Shown: piece by piece, positions 35,801 through 49,800 of the stretch | Layout: each line of letters starts with the position of its first letter | How positions within the stretch are numbered: position 1 is the stretch's first letter | Assembly: GCA_025094145.1 (NCBI GenBank) | Contig: JALLLS010000048.1 | Span: 217,553-281,552 of the forward strand | From: Spinellus fusiger | Lineage: Eukaryota > Mucoromycota > Mucoromycetes > Mucorales > Phycomycetaceae | Length of the DNA stretch: 64,000 nucleotides | Direction of reading: 5' to 3' | Notes under the pieces: model-generated | Told to the model about the DNA's origin: nothing | The model's database searches: none | What the model saw: the letters and a program-made list of their open reading frames with translations, nothing else | Translations under genes and position numbers: made by a program

Positions 35801-36929
35801 CTCCACATCAACAATATCTGTCACCACCAAGCTAAAGAAAGTGTCAGAATCTGCCGTCACTTGAATCCGCTGTTCTCTCCATGACAGGGGCTGTGGATGT
35901 TCCTGCACAAGAATAAAGAAAGAGGGGGAAGGGTGTGTTTGTGTGTGTGTGTGTGTTTGTGTTTGTGTGTGTGTGGGAGAAGGTGAGTAGAAAGTCACTA
36001 TATAAAGAATATCAAGGATGTATCTTTACTTGAATCTTATGGACTCGTCTTCCCGTCAATTTCCATTTACTCTCATGATCTCCAGGCAGCATTCTAGGGC
36101 TATTGGGACTGTTGAGCCTGTCTGATGTGGGGTTGGACTGTCGGTAGCGTCCATTGATGCCCCCACTTCCACTGTTCATCACAATGCCCGTGCCCAATGT
36201 AGGTGGACCAGGCATATAGTGATGAACGGGCCGTCCACCTCTATTGGGTGGTCCCATGGGTCTGATCTGGGTGACATTGAGTGTCTTCATGATTCTAGAG
36301 ATCTGTTCTGGTGTAGAAGAAATACGTTCAGGAATATAAGGTCGAATGCGTGCATAATCAGAGTCTTCTGTGCTAGGCTGTGACATTGGGCGAGCACTGC
36401 CAAACGTTGGGTGGGCTGTGGTGGTACGTGGTGGGGTTACTAAATAAGGTTGAAGAGGAGGCCTAGCCTGCATGCGGTCTTGATAGGCTCTCGTGTTATG
36501 TGTTTGGAGGATGGGGTCATAGTCATTGGCCTGTTTGTGAGTGTGTGCTGAAGTGTGTGAGTGTGTGGGTCGTAGTTCCTGAATAGCATGCACTAATCGT
36601 CGCTTCTCTCTATAGCCCAGTGATGCTCGTGGCACTTTGCTTAGGTCGCTGATAGTGAGTTGTAGGAACTGGTGGCCGTGAATCTTGCTTTCTATAAACA
36701 CCACCCAGCACATTATTAATTGTCTGCGGGTCTCATCTTGTAGGGACTTGCCTTGGAAATAGGGAACAATGGTCTCCCAGCCATTGTCAAACAACCACCC
36801 TAACACTCTTTCTATAGGCCATTCTTCTCTTTCTTCTCTTTCTTCTTCTTCAGAGAGCATTAACTCTGTAGTAAACTGCTCATGAGGCGGAAACTGCTTA
36901 TTTATGTTATATTCGCTTTCAAGTGCCAT
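31943..36929 (-). CDS. Bck1-like MAP kinase kinase kinase
   Basis: MAPKKK, most like Bck1 of the fungal cell-wall-integrity cascade; Ste11/Byr2 is the alternative. Eleven exons (36929-36030, 35902-35713, 35666-35483, 35404-33369, 33306-32891, 32778-32652, 32584-32518, 32460-32379, 32294-32215, 32141-32063, 32002-31943) join in phase to 1106 residues. A SAM-like domain lies at ~37-120 (VLGWLFDNGWE). A Ras-association/ubiquitin-like domain follows at ~301-365 (LSWREQRIQVTAD, HIKQLILKKIGL). A 380-residue Ser/Pro/Thr linker repeats an S-L-W-A-x-x-P motif about eight times. The kinase domain (~808-1085) has GKGSFG, VHDNIVQYLGYD, LHDRNVLHR joined to DIKAGN, DFGLSK and FWMAPEVV. The domain order fits Bck1/Mkh1-type kinases. 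An upstream in-frame Met at 37079 would add a hydrophobic, low-complexity leader and is rejected. The gene shares its promoter region with MCM3. Confidence 0.9.
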
Positions 36930-37789
36930 TGTAGTGCAGTGTGCATAGACTACTTTAGCAGAATATAAATATGTGAGTGAATATATGAGTAAAGTATTTG
37001 AGAAAGAAAGAAAGAAAGAAAGAAGAGGGAAAGAAAGAAGAGGGAAAGAAAGAGGGAAAATGAACAAAGTTGATCCCAATTGAGAAAGTGATGGCTACGT
37101 GCACTCCTCTTGAATTGTAGGCTGCGTCATTTAAATGTGACTTGTTTATCCTCGGTATCTGTTGGAAGGCGAAAATGGCTAATGGTCAGTGCAAGGACTC
37201 CCCTATAAGATGGACCTCCTGTGTGGATGAACCTCCCGTATGGACGGACCAATCAGAAACCAGGCATGAGAGAGTGGCTCTTCAAGGGCTACTGGATAAG
37301 AACAAGGAGAAGGGTAGAATAAAGAGATGAGAAGCAGTCACTGATGGTGGAGGAGAAAGAGACTCACTCTATGCAGAGAGAAAATAAGAGAGAGAAAATA
37401 AAAAAGAATAAGAATAAGAATAAGAATAAGAATAAGAATAAGAATATAAATATAAAATACAAAAATATAAATATAAAATACAAAAATATAAATATAAAAT
37501 ACAAAAATATAAATATAAAATACAAAAATAAAAGCACAATAGCCAAACTAGAAGCAGTTCGATATTAGGCAGCACATCTATTGTGTTCTTGCCATACTTT
37601 ATATTATCGTTGATAAAAGGCCTTTAGTGTTAGGCACAGACCAACAAATCCTTCTATGGGGGATTCTTCTTATGCGTAGTGTGGGTGGATCAGGCACAAG
37701 CCATTTTGTGACGTTATATTTTCTGGGTGGCAACTGTCACTTTGTTCCTCTTTTCACTTGCTTATTATTTTTTAAGTCGTCTCGAGAAC
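36930..37789. promoter_or_regulatory. Divergent MAPKKK/MCM3 promoter region
   Basis: 860 bp between oppositely directed genes. A GAAA-rich run lies at 36998-37065. A strongly periodic minisatellite occupies 37404-37530. The last ~250 bp before the MCM3 start are not repetitive. No specific binding site could be assigned. Confidence 0.5.
37404..37530 (+). repeat. AATAAG / TATAAATATAAAATACAAAAA minisatellite
   Basis: About seven units of AATAAG are followed by roughly four near-perfect 21-bp units built on ATATAAATATAAAATACAAA. The array sits in the shared promoter region upstream of MCM3 and the MAPKKK gene. Both strands stay open only because of the repeat period. Confidence 0.9.
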
Positions 37790-40738
<2,949 letters not shown>

Positions 40739-41220
40739 GCTCTGTTCTTTCTATAAACTATGAACATTGGGCTTTGCTAGCATTTATTACAAGCCCATTT
40801 ATGAGGCTTTATTTCTTATTCTATCTTTCTTATATTTACACTAATAACCTATTATTTTCCCTTGGACTAAAATAAAATTGCTTATTCTCTGATAAATAGT
40901 CTTATGCTTTGAGTTTATAGAATCGTGTCTATAGTCTGTAACGAGGGATACTAAGTTCAATAGAGAAAGATTTCACCCTTGAAGACAGCCAAAAATGAAG
41001 CGATGAGAGTGTGAGAGATTAATAAATGATAGACAAACGTGATACTTGCAGCGCTCTTCTAACTTTCTCCTTTTCCCTCTCCGTCTTCTCTTTATAATGG
41101 GCTGAAAATGAATAAAAAAGAATAGGCTTACTTTTTCAACTAGTGAAAGAGAAAGAGAAAGAGAAAAAGAAATAAGGTCTGTAGATGCTAAATGCACTTT
41201 CTTATGTATATGTATATGTG

Positions 41221-41258
<38 letters not shown>

Positions 41259-41483
41259 AAAGAAACATTGTTTTTGTATTGATATTCTCTAGTGTAAACT
41301 TACTACAGTTAGAATTCTATTTTACACAAGCATCTACATTTACGGTTATAGTCACAGTCACAGCTGCTGTGCTTAGAAACCTCTACCTACAGATCCACCC
41401 ACCTATTCTCTGCTCTTTAGCACCCACACCACTTAGCCAACAGTGAATGCCCTTTTATACCGCAGCACTCCCACAAGTCCACC
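40739..41483. other. Intergenic region with TA/GA microsatellite
   Basis: 745 bp between MCM3 and the RhoGAP gene, both on the plus strand. It includes GAAAGAGAAA repeats (~41144-41172) and a (TA)n(GA)n microsatellite at 41218-41258. No gene was seen. It presumably holds the RhoGAP promoter. Confidence 0.5.
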
Positions 41484-44400
41484 ATGCGTAGAAACAATCC
41501 AACTCCCAGCACAAAAACAGTAAATATAACCTTTGTTTGTAGGATTCTATTTTTCCCCTCCACCCACCTAACGACCCTTTTCTCTATAATAAAACTACAA
41601 ATATACCTGCACCTATCGGCTTACAGTTCTCTGCAAACACAGTCGATAAACAGCTCGAGTCAATGATTCATACACCTTCTATTATGATAGACAATGCTAT
41701 GAAATCATCCAATGAAGACTTGGGTCAGTGGATTGGCTATTTACAAAAGAGGTAACTAGAACAAGACAGGACAGAATCAACTTACTACTTCAACCCTTCC
41801 AATCTCTAACCCCTCTATCTGCTGGTGTATTACTGTATAGAATGGATTTGGAGGAAGGCTATCAGAATTCATTAAAGCGAATTACGAACATATTTACTAA
41901 TGAGTCCACCACCACAGCCACTAGCACAAACACAAGCAGCACAAACACAACAGCCTCAGCCTCAACATCAATATCCGCCTCAACTACTACCCACACTATA
42001 ACAGGCAATAAATCTGCCTCAGACTCCATGTTGACTAAATTTATTGATATGGGAAATGCATTACAACCCCACAGAACAGAATTGTTACAATCTATGCGTG
42101 CTCAGATTGAAGTGCTGGTGGTTTTCAAAGTAAGTTTGTATGGGAGATATGCATGCATTGTAAGGAGTGAAAAACCAAAGACACTCACTCAACAAACAAA
42201 AAACAAAAAACAAAAAACAAAAAAACAAAATTCTGTCGATTAGAAACAACAAGATCGACAAAGACAGCAGCATAAACGGGCCATGTTTACTCTGAATGAC
42301 CAATATTTAAAGACAAGACAAGAAGAAGTGCCTATTGTAAGTTCAATTTCTTATTATAAGGTTGGAGTAGTGTCTAGGACAAGCAATATCTTATTTATGT
42401 TTTGTATGCTCTTTACTGTTACTTTGTCTAGGCACACGATCAATACATGCAAAAGTGTGAGGAACTCGAGAAATCCCAAGAGATGGTGTCTGTCATTTCA
42501 CCCACAGCACCAGCACCCATAGCATCTTCTTCTCCTAGCTTCTTCCCTCGTCCCAACCGATCCAACACAACAATGACTCTGCCTCAACACTCTCTAGAAG
42601 AGCATGAGCCCACAGAGCTAAGAGTATTTAGTTTGGATGAGGAAAGGCCCACGTCTGTTATCTCTAATCTATCTTTCCAAACTGGAACAGCAACAAAAGA
42701 TAGTACTGTTCCTCAATCCCCTCACCGTCGTATTGAACGGTTTATGAAACAATTCTCTAACCTCACCCACCACAATGACCCTGGAAGACAGAATATCAAA
42801 TCAGCAAAGTTAAAGGTACAAGTGACTGAAGCTGGTAAGTCATTGGCCTATTCGATTGGCAATTCATCTCTTTTTCTTCTGTTTACTCCTATTAACTTAA
42901 TATGGCTATGTAGATCAAGTGTATCGAAAAGCAGTTCATAAATTAGATGCACTCAACAAAAAGAGAATTGCTGCCAATGAGTATGCGATCAAATCATTTC
43001 AATTATATGCATTGGAAAAGTCAAAAAAGCTCAAACAAGTCCTTGATACAATCATCACTGCCCAGCTATCTCATATGCAAATGTCCCAACAGGTAACTCA
43101 TCTTTAACTTATTATAATACATACAAAAGAGCACTATGCTACATAATAGACAGTCTGGATGTCTACAAGGAAATAAGACATACATCCAATTTTTGTTATT
43201 TTATCATGCACTTCAATAATAACATAAAATGATCATTCAGGAAATACAAAAGATGCAGAAAATTATTTTAGACATGGACCCTGATGAGATCGCCAAGGAG
43301 TGCGAAAAAAGCGTAGAAATGTCACATCTTCCTATACCTCAACCTGTCTATTACATTCATCGCCGTGTAGGTGTATGCAAAGGTAAGGGAGATCTGATTT
43401 ATATTAATAATCAACTGACATTTCCTAGATCTGATCTTTGGTATTTCTTTGGCGGATTATGCTCAGCTAAAGGGACATGCTCCTCCTTTAATTGTCACAA
43501 AGTGTATTACTGCCATTGAGAGCCTTGGTGGGTTAGAGAAAGAAGGCATCTACAGAATATCAGGCAAAAAAAGCAATGTGGAGATTATCAAGCAGTGCTT
43601 TGAGCGGGATGAAGAAGCTCTTGTGTTTGGTAAAGACAATGTGCCTGAAGAAGTGTTTAGTATTGCATCCATCTTGAAGATATTTTTACGTGAGCTGGAG
43701 ACTCCTCTTTTTCCCTTTAAGCTGTCTGACAGAATTACCTATTCGCGTAAGTTTATTCTTTTAATCTTTTACTACTGCAATGACTACCTTTATTGCTCTA
43801 TTGAACTCCTTCCACTGAGCAATAGACCTTGTAGGAAGATGGCTAACCCTTTTTTGATTTTGTATTTGTATTTGTATTTGTATTTGTATATAGAAACTGA
43901 AAAAGAACTTCGACTCATGAATCTATTGACTCGTCTTCTAAAACTTCCTTTTGGAAACTACGAGACTCTTAAAGCACTGGTTGAACACTTGTCAAAGTAA
44001 GTTATAGGCTAAGTAGTGTACTTGGAGGTTAGTGTTTACTTACTTGACTTGTGTCTTTTATAGACTGACCCTGAGTGTAGAGAAAAATAAAATGTCTATC
44101 TCTAATCTCTCCTTAATCTTTACACCTGCCATCTTTCAGGACCACAACCAAGCCCAGAGATCACCTGGAGAATGGTTTTCAGACTGTGTGTTGGAGGATC
44201 TGATAATGAATCATAGTAGCTTATTCGGAAACAAAGACATTCAAAATGCATCTTCTATCACTGGAGGTATTGAATATGGCTTTGATCATATTCATGACCA
44301 CGATATGGATTCATGCGACTTTAGTCTTTCTTCTCCTTCGACTCCTATCTTTGACTATTCACCAACAGAATCAGACAGGAGCAGCCATAAAACAGGAGCA

Positions 44401-44937
44401 ACAGACTACAGCCACCATCAATTACCACTTGTAGAACAAGACGACGGTCCACTTCTTCCTGATGTAGACCATTTAACTCATGTTTCATCCGTTTCTGAAC
44501 CTGAACATATCTCTTCTCAGGCACTGTCTCCTATGCATCTTTCCAATGGAACACCCTTAAGGCATTCTAGTTTAGACAAACCCAAGAAATTCCGTACAGT
44601 GTCGCAAGACAGAGGTCTTAAAGTAGATACTCGTGTCTCAAGTCAGCATGCTTCTACTCATCCAACAGTGATTTGTCCAGACACCCTTCCAGCTCTCTCG
44701 CCTTTTCCTGTAAACACTTCAAGACAGACACCACTATCCATGCGTGAATCAGGACTTATGAGTGCCACAACACCCTCCTATAGTTGGTTGAATCATGAGC
44801 CTGACCTTAGCTCAACACCGGTCTCATGTATACGACGCTCTACTACCACAACAGCGGGCGGAAGAAGATTTGGGCATAGAATCAAGTCTTCTACACCGTC
44901 TTCAGAAGAGGGATCTGTCCTGGGCAAAAGTCTGTAA
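41484..44937 (+). CDS. F-BAR and RhoGAP domain protein (Rgd1-like)
   Basis: Predicted membrane-curvature-binding GTPase-activating protein for Rho GTPases. The start at 41484 opens a 12-codon exon that splices in phase to 41627, recovering an FCH-like N-terminus (FSANTVDKQLESM, WIGYLQKRMDLEEGYQNSL). Ten exons (41484-41519, 41627-41751, 41841-42129, 42244-42336, 42432-42834, 42914-43092, 43241-43382, 43429-43746, 43894-43996, 44064-44937) total 853 residues. A long coiled-coil F-BAR region is interrupted by Ser/Thr-rich inserts. The RhoGAP domain follows at ~430-600: IFGISLADYAQL, then KEGIYRISGKKS with the catalytic Arg, SILKIFLRELETPL and KMSISNLSLIFTPAIF. The Ser-rich tail carries no further domain. 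The order matches yeast Rgd1. A role in Rho1/Cdc42 down-regulation is inferred. Confidence 0.88.
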
Positions 44938-45629
44938 AGATCGTCTTGGCTATTCTATTCTGTCTTATTCCTTATTTCCTTATTCCTATTTTCTTTATTG
45001 TTTCTTCACCCTTTATTATAATTCATCATGTGTTACACATTATTATTTCTTCTTTCTTCCTAACATATTCTTGTAATCATTTCATATTTCATATAAAAAC
45101 TTTACCTTGTCCCTCTATAGATCACAGACTGTGAATTGGATAACTCGTCTATTTCTTATACACTCACATGAGATGTTCTACCTCTACTGAAAGCGGGGAA
45201 GGTTCTTTATATATATGCAGTGCCCCCTCTAGACGTGCACTATTAAAATCATAGTGCAGTGTCTTTGGAAACTTAGCAGATACACAACTGATACATTTAA
45301 AGCTTATTGTCCATAATGAGCAATGAATAGGGAATAGTCTATAGTAAAAAGAAATAATGAATGATGGTCACTATTAAGCAATCTCTCTTTACACTAGATT
45401 CTATTATAAATAGTAAATAAAAACATAAGTAGAATTAAAAGTATAACTTTATAATAAAATAATGTCTTATTTGACTCTGAAAATTAAAATAAAATTGGTG
45501 GATAATCATTCTCTATCTATCTACAAGTATTCATGTGTATTTCAAAATAGACTATTAAAACGAATATATGATCTCGTAAATACAAAGACATTGAATTTAT
45601 TTTCTTAAAATACAAATGCCTTGCAAATA
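44938..45629. other. 3' flank of the RhoGAP gene
   Basis: About 690 bp of AT-rich sequence after the last recognisable host gene in the window. No exon, RNA gene or repeat was recognised apart from AT-rich simple sequence. Confidence 0.5.
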
Positions 45630-46165
45630 CACACTCAAAGATATATCTGGCTTTTAAGGGGTATTTCTATCTTCTTTTTTAAAGAAGAAAGAACAAATCC
45701 CTTTTATGGAAATGTGTTTAAAATCAAAAGGTTTGCAAGGATCCAGATTGTTATTTCCTTGCATAGTAGACCTCACTATCAGATTGTATTATCAATAGAA
45801 TCTAGTGTTCATTATAAACACTATAGCTAATACTATACTATTAATATAGATAATACCCAATAAAAGTACAATGCATGTCTTGTGGAATAAATTGAGCTCA
45901 AGCCCAGTATTAGAAGCAATAAACTATGTTAAGAGAAAAATATCAGTGACTGAGTTGCAATATCAGCTGTATTCTTCCTTTTATATCCAACTCTATAGCA
46001 TTTAATTGCAAAGTCAATAGTCATTGTTAAAACAGGCAAGTAGAGTTTTGAATGGTCTATTTAGAAAGTGAAAAAGGCCTTTTCAAACACATTAGCCGAT
46101 CATAAAAATAGTATGATCTTATTCTTAGGATATTTATTTATATATCCCAAGAATCTTTGGGTATG
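45630..46165 (-). mobile_element. TA-flanked non-autonomous element, copy 4 (short)
   Basis: A 536-bp internally deleted, reverse-oriented member of the family: CACACTCAAAGATATATCTG after TA, and ATCTTTGGGTATG before TA. Inner sequences match copy 2 (GAAATGTGTTTAAAATCAAA; TTTGAATGGTCTATTTAGA). It abuts the left LTR-like repeat, so that boundary is uncertain by 2-4 bp. Confidence 0.72.
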
Positions 46166-47045
46166 TAGGGGACCCTATTTTTTAGGCTCAGTTGGTGATG
46201 AGAAAGCCCACCTTAGTTGTTGTCTTTGGCTTCAATCAAAGGGAAATCTTGGACAGTTCAAAGAGTAAATAAAGTCTGATATTTATTTACTTTTTTACAC
46301 TTGTTGTATACTTTTCAAATAGATACTATCTAATAATTCTAATAAAAAAATCCCTCTCTTGCTAAATAAAATCCTATGGATATACACCTTGCTAACTAAC
46401 TTTTATTGTGTGGTCCCTTTTAAGTGGTCTGTGTTTCTATTGACGGGGATGATCGATATCTCTATTTATGGAAAGTGATTATCCGACACCTTAAAAAGTG
46501 ATTTTTCAGTAATTATATAACTAGCAGCCATACATCGGCCCACGACGGGAATTTTGCAACCTACGCTTTGCTTCGGGGAAAATTTGCCCTTTGTAACGGG
46601 CCGTAACCGCTAGCCCTTTGGGTGTGTATATCAAGCCAATGTTTATCAGAGCTGTGTATTAGAACTGTGTATTAGAACTGTGTTGACATCTAATTTGGGA
46701 TCCATATTCCAAGGCAGCAGTGTGCGAGACCCTATTTTTGGTCTCAAGTGGTGATGAGAGAGTCCGCCTGGGTTGTTGTCTTTGGCTTCAACCAAAGGAA
46801 GTCCGGACAGTTCAAAGAGTAAACAAAGTCTGATCTTTATTTACTCTTTTGCACTTGTTTTATAATTCTCTGATTGCTACTGTCTACTAATTTTAATAAA
46901 AATCTCTCCCTTGATAAAGTATCATTTCTTAGATACACACCTTGCTACTAACCCTTCTTCTATTGTGTGGTCCCTTTTAGGTAGTCTGTGTTTCTATTGA
47001 CGGGGATGATGGATATCTCTATCTATGGCAAGTGATTATCTAACA
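46164..47045. mobile_element. Miniature LTR-type element: 325-bp direct repeats with short core
   Basis: Two direct repeats, 46164-46488 and 46721-47045, each 325 bp and clearly homologous though diverged. Shared blocks are GTTGTTGTCTTTGGCTTCAA, GTGTGGTCCCTTTTA and GTCTGTGTTTCTATTGACGG. Each begins TG and ends CA. They enclose only ~230 bp, which has no coding capacity but contains a GC-rich block (~46535-46620) and short repeats of GTGTATTAGAACT. This resembles a TRIM or two recombined solo LTRs. The right side runs directly into Helitron helicase sequence. The flanks share only GGGT, so a target duplication is not certain. Confidence 0.6.
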
Positions 47046-48240
47046 GGGTTTATGCTGTTGAGATACTCTGTTGGAAGATCCATGGCATCTAATTTATCTG
47101 TGAATGCTTTATCACTACTGTAAAAACTAAAGCCTTCTCCAAAAGAAAATATGTCCATAATTCAATCATTGATCTGAGGTACTATTGTTATTGGTAACCC
47201 ACAACAATAAATATAGAAGTATTTGTACTTTAAATAACTCATACACTATTTATAAGATTAGATGGTCAATTTTCCATATATCTTTATAGTATCAGATCAT
47301 TCAAGTAACCTAGAGATATAACAAAAGTACTTGAGATACATCAAGAAAATTCAGATATACTAATTATGTTTTATTAACAAACTCTTTATTATCAAATATT
47401 TAATTCAATAATCTGTATCATCCGATATTTGAATGTATTTGGTGGATACATGACATGGATTAAGAATAACAATACTACTTCTTTGTATAACATCAGAGTG
47501 TTTTGGTGTGATTATAGCTTTTGTAGCTTCTTGGTCTCTTGTGTATGATGGCAATGTGTCATTTTCAGGATATAGTATGCTACCATGGATTGTATCTGCT
47601 AAATTATTTATGTCATGTCATGGCAACAACATATCATCAGGCACTCTTATCAGCTCTGAGTTTCCTACTGTCTGAACACTTCTATTGCCAACATCAAGGA
47701 GGTGTCTTGAAAACTGCTGCAAGGTATTTGCAAGTATACTGTTTTTTGGTAACATGGCTTGCTCAACATGTGTATTCACAACTAACTTGAATATTTTCAC
47801 AAAGTTCCAAGTGGAAGATCGGTTTATACACTGATCAACACTATCCATCATAGTTCCTTTGTGCACTACTGGAAGCACTTTGCATATATCACCACCAAAT
47901 AAAGTAACTTTGCCACCAAAAGGTACGAATCCTAATGTAGGCTGTCAAACTTTTATGATATCTCTGAAAGATATATTCACTGCATCAAATACACTACGAC
48001 TTGTCATAAATGCTTTATTCCATACCATTGGTTTTGTAACTGTTTTTTTAATGACAAACTGCTAACTGTTAGTCTCTCGTTTTTAGTGTATAAGATCCAA
48101 GGTAACAACATCTTGTATGCTGCTTAGTATGTCTCTTCTCAGTGCGTCTTGGTTATGCCATATATAGTTTAGGCAACCTTGCTCAATGTTAGCATATACT
48201 CTATACTGATAAAAGGCTTTCCAAATAAATGCAAGTGATT
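47046..48240 (-). pseudogene. Decayed Helitron-type PIF1 helicase
   Basis: Minus-strand fragments match the helicase half of Helitron Rep/Hel proteins. In order they are SRSVFDAVNISFRDI, GFVPFGGKVTLFGGDICKVL (~47890-47945), PVVHKGTMMDSVDQC, the block NFVKIFKLVVNTHVEQ, IRVPDDMLLP (~47620), SILYPENDTLP, and finally MDLPTEYLNSINP (~47050-47085), where the sequence is cut by the 325-bp repeat. The Walker B position reads WNKA instead of WDEA, and stops and frameshifts are present. No Helitron ends were found. Confidence 0.75.
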
Positions 48241-48773
48241 TAGTTTTATGTACATCGATCTGAAGCAGTAGTGTTTTAGTGTGCTTCTCTTGACATTTTG
48301 GTCATTGACTGAGCATTTTTTTATAGTCCAACCTAACTGTCCTGTAAGAAGAAAAAAGTACTTAGCTCATAGGATTATGACTGATTCATCTCACTCATTC
48401 TTTGCAGTATGCTGGCATCTCTTGGTCATATTACAATGTCTCTACTTTCTGTTTGGTATCTATTATTATTTAGACAGTTACAATGACTTTTGCAAATGAC
48501 CCTATTCACAACAGCCTGTATATCAATTTTGAAAGGTTCACTCAAATAATACTATTGGGTACATAAATTGGATCAACATACTTGTTCAAGAAAGTGCGAA
48601 TACAGCCACACTCAATTGAATTGAATACCTTTAAATATAAATATCAGGACGAAATAGATAGGACATGCTCAACATCAAATAAAACACTTTACATATGATC
48701 TATAAGCTTCACACTTAAGCTCAACAAAGCTTAATATATTTAGTTATAGAAAATGAAATAATAATACAGTTAA
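48241..48773. other. Degenerate AT-rich sequence between Helitron and Tc1 relicts
   Basis: About 530 bp. It may include further decayed Helitron sequence, but I cannot identify a motif. No host gene was seen. Confidence 0.35.
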
Positions 48774-49800
48774 TACTTTGTATGGCCTTCTTTGGCATCA
48801 ATAACAGCCTGGCATTTGTCTGTCATACTCAGAACTCATGTTGTGCAAGTTCAATACCACCTTTCTATATTGATAATAGATACCCTTCTTTCTTCAATAC
48901 ATATTTCCAAGGCGTATCAGACATGTTCAATTGAGTTCAAGTCAGGGATTTGTGTAGGCTAGTAATCAAAGAACCCTAATTTGATGTGTCTTTTTTCACC
49001 TCTAGCATGGCCCCAGTATGACAGCTAGCACTCTTTTATTGTAACAGAAACTCGCTGTTATTCTTTATGGTGCAATTCAATGAACCAAAGATGGAACTCA
49101 CTAACTAAAACAATGATGTATTCGTCTTGGTTTACAGTGCCATCAACAACGACTAATGAGCCAAATCTATTAGCCTAATAGCAACTCTAAAATATCACAC
49201 CATTACCACCAAACTACATTGTTGGATCAATAGGATTATAACTATAATTTTTCTAAATATTTTAATGACACAGGCATCTCTATTGCTCTTTTTCATAATG
49301 TATGTTGACTCGTCAGACTAAAATACCTCTCCACTAATCACTTGTCCAACTGGCATGTTCCTTAGCCAACAAAGCTGTCTCTCTTTGTGTGTTTTTCAGT
49401 GAAGGCTAGCTTGTGTCTACAGAAAAGGATACATACTCTAAGTGATTGCAGTAGCTGATAAGAGTGTCTCTATATGCATCCACCTCAAACTTCAATATTC
49501 CCAATGTCAGTTGATTGTATGAGGCAAATGGATCCTTTCTAATAACATCTTTCCAGGTGTCTTACATCCATATCATCCACTTTTCTATGTTTTCAATAAC
49601 TCTCTAAATGCAATGGTCATCCACACTCTTTGACATTTCTAACACTACTTTAAACTATAGGCTTCTCCCTCACAATTATAGCCAACTCTAATCCAGCCTT
49701 CAACAGGCAATAAACACCCTATCATCTTCCATCTTCTACCTTTTCATATTCCCCACAAATGTAATATTCTGAATATCCATCTATCCATTATACTGTGTTG
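48774..49800 (-). pseudogene. Tc1/mariner-type transposase, degenerate copy
   Basis: The minus strand ends with MTDKCQAVIDAKEGHTKY (48774-48830), the same C-terminus as the plus-strand relict at 12440-13320. Earlier parts show a Tc1-like FGGNGVI-type block near 49195-49225 and helix-turn-helix-like sequence toward 49700. Stops and frameshifts are numerous. The same family is therefore present at least twice in the window. Confidence 0.65.

Noticed and set aside
36930..37079. N-terminal extension of the MAPKKK starting at 37079
   Set aside because: The extension is a low-complexity Phe/Ser/Leu run from a GAAA-rich promoter tract. The Met at 36929 precedes sequence of normal composition.
37344..37568. 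Lys/Asn-repeat open frame
   Set aside because: It arises only from the minisatellite period and has no domain.
46159..47050. Target duplication for the 325-bp LTR pair
   Set aside because: Only GGGT is shared, and the left flank coincides with the end of the TA-flanked element, so it may be chance.
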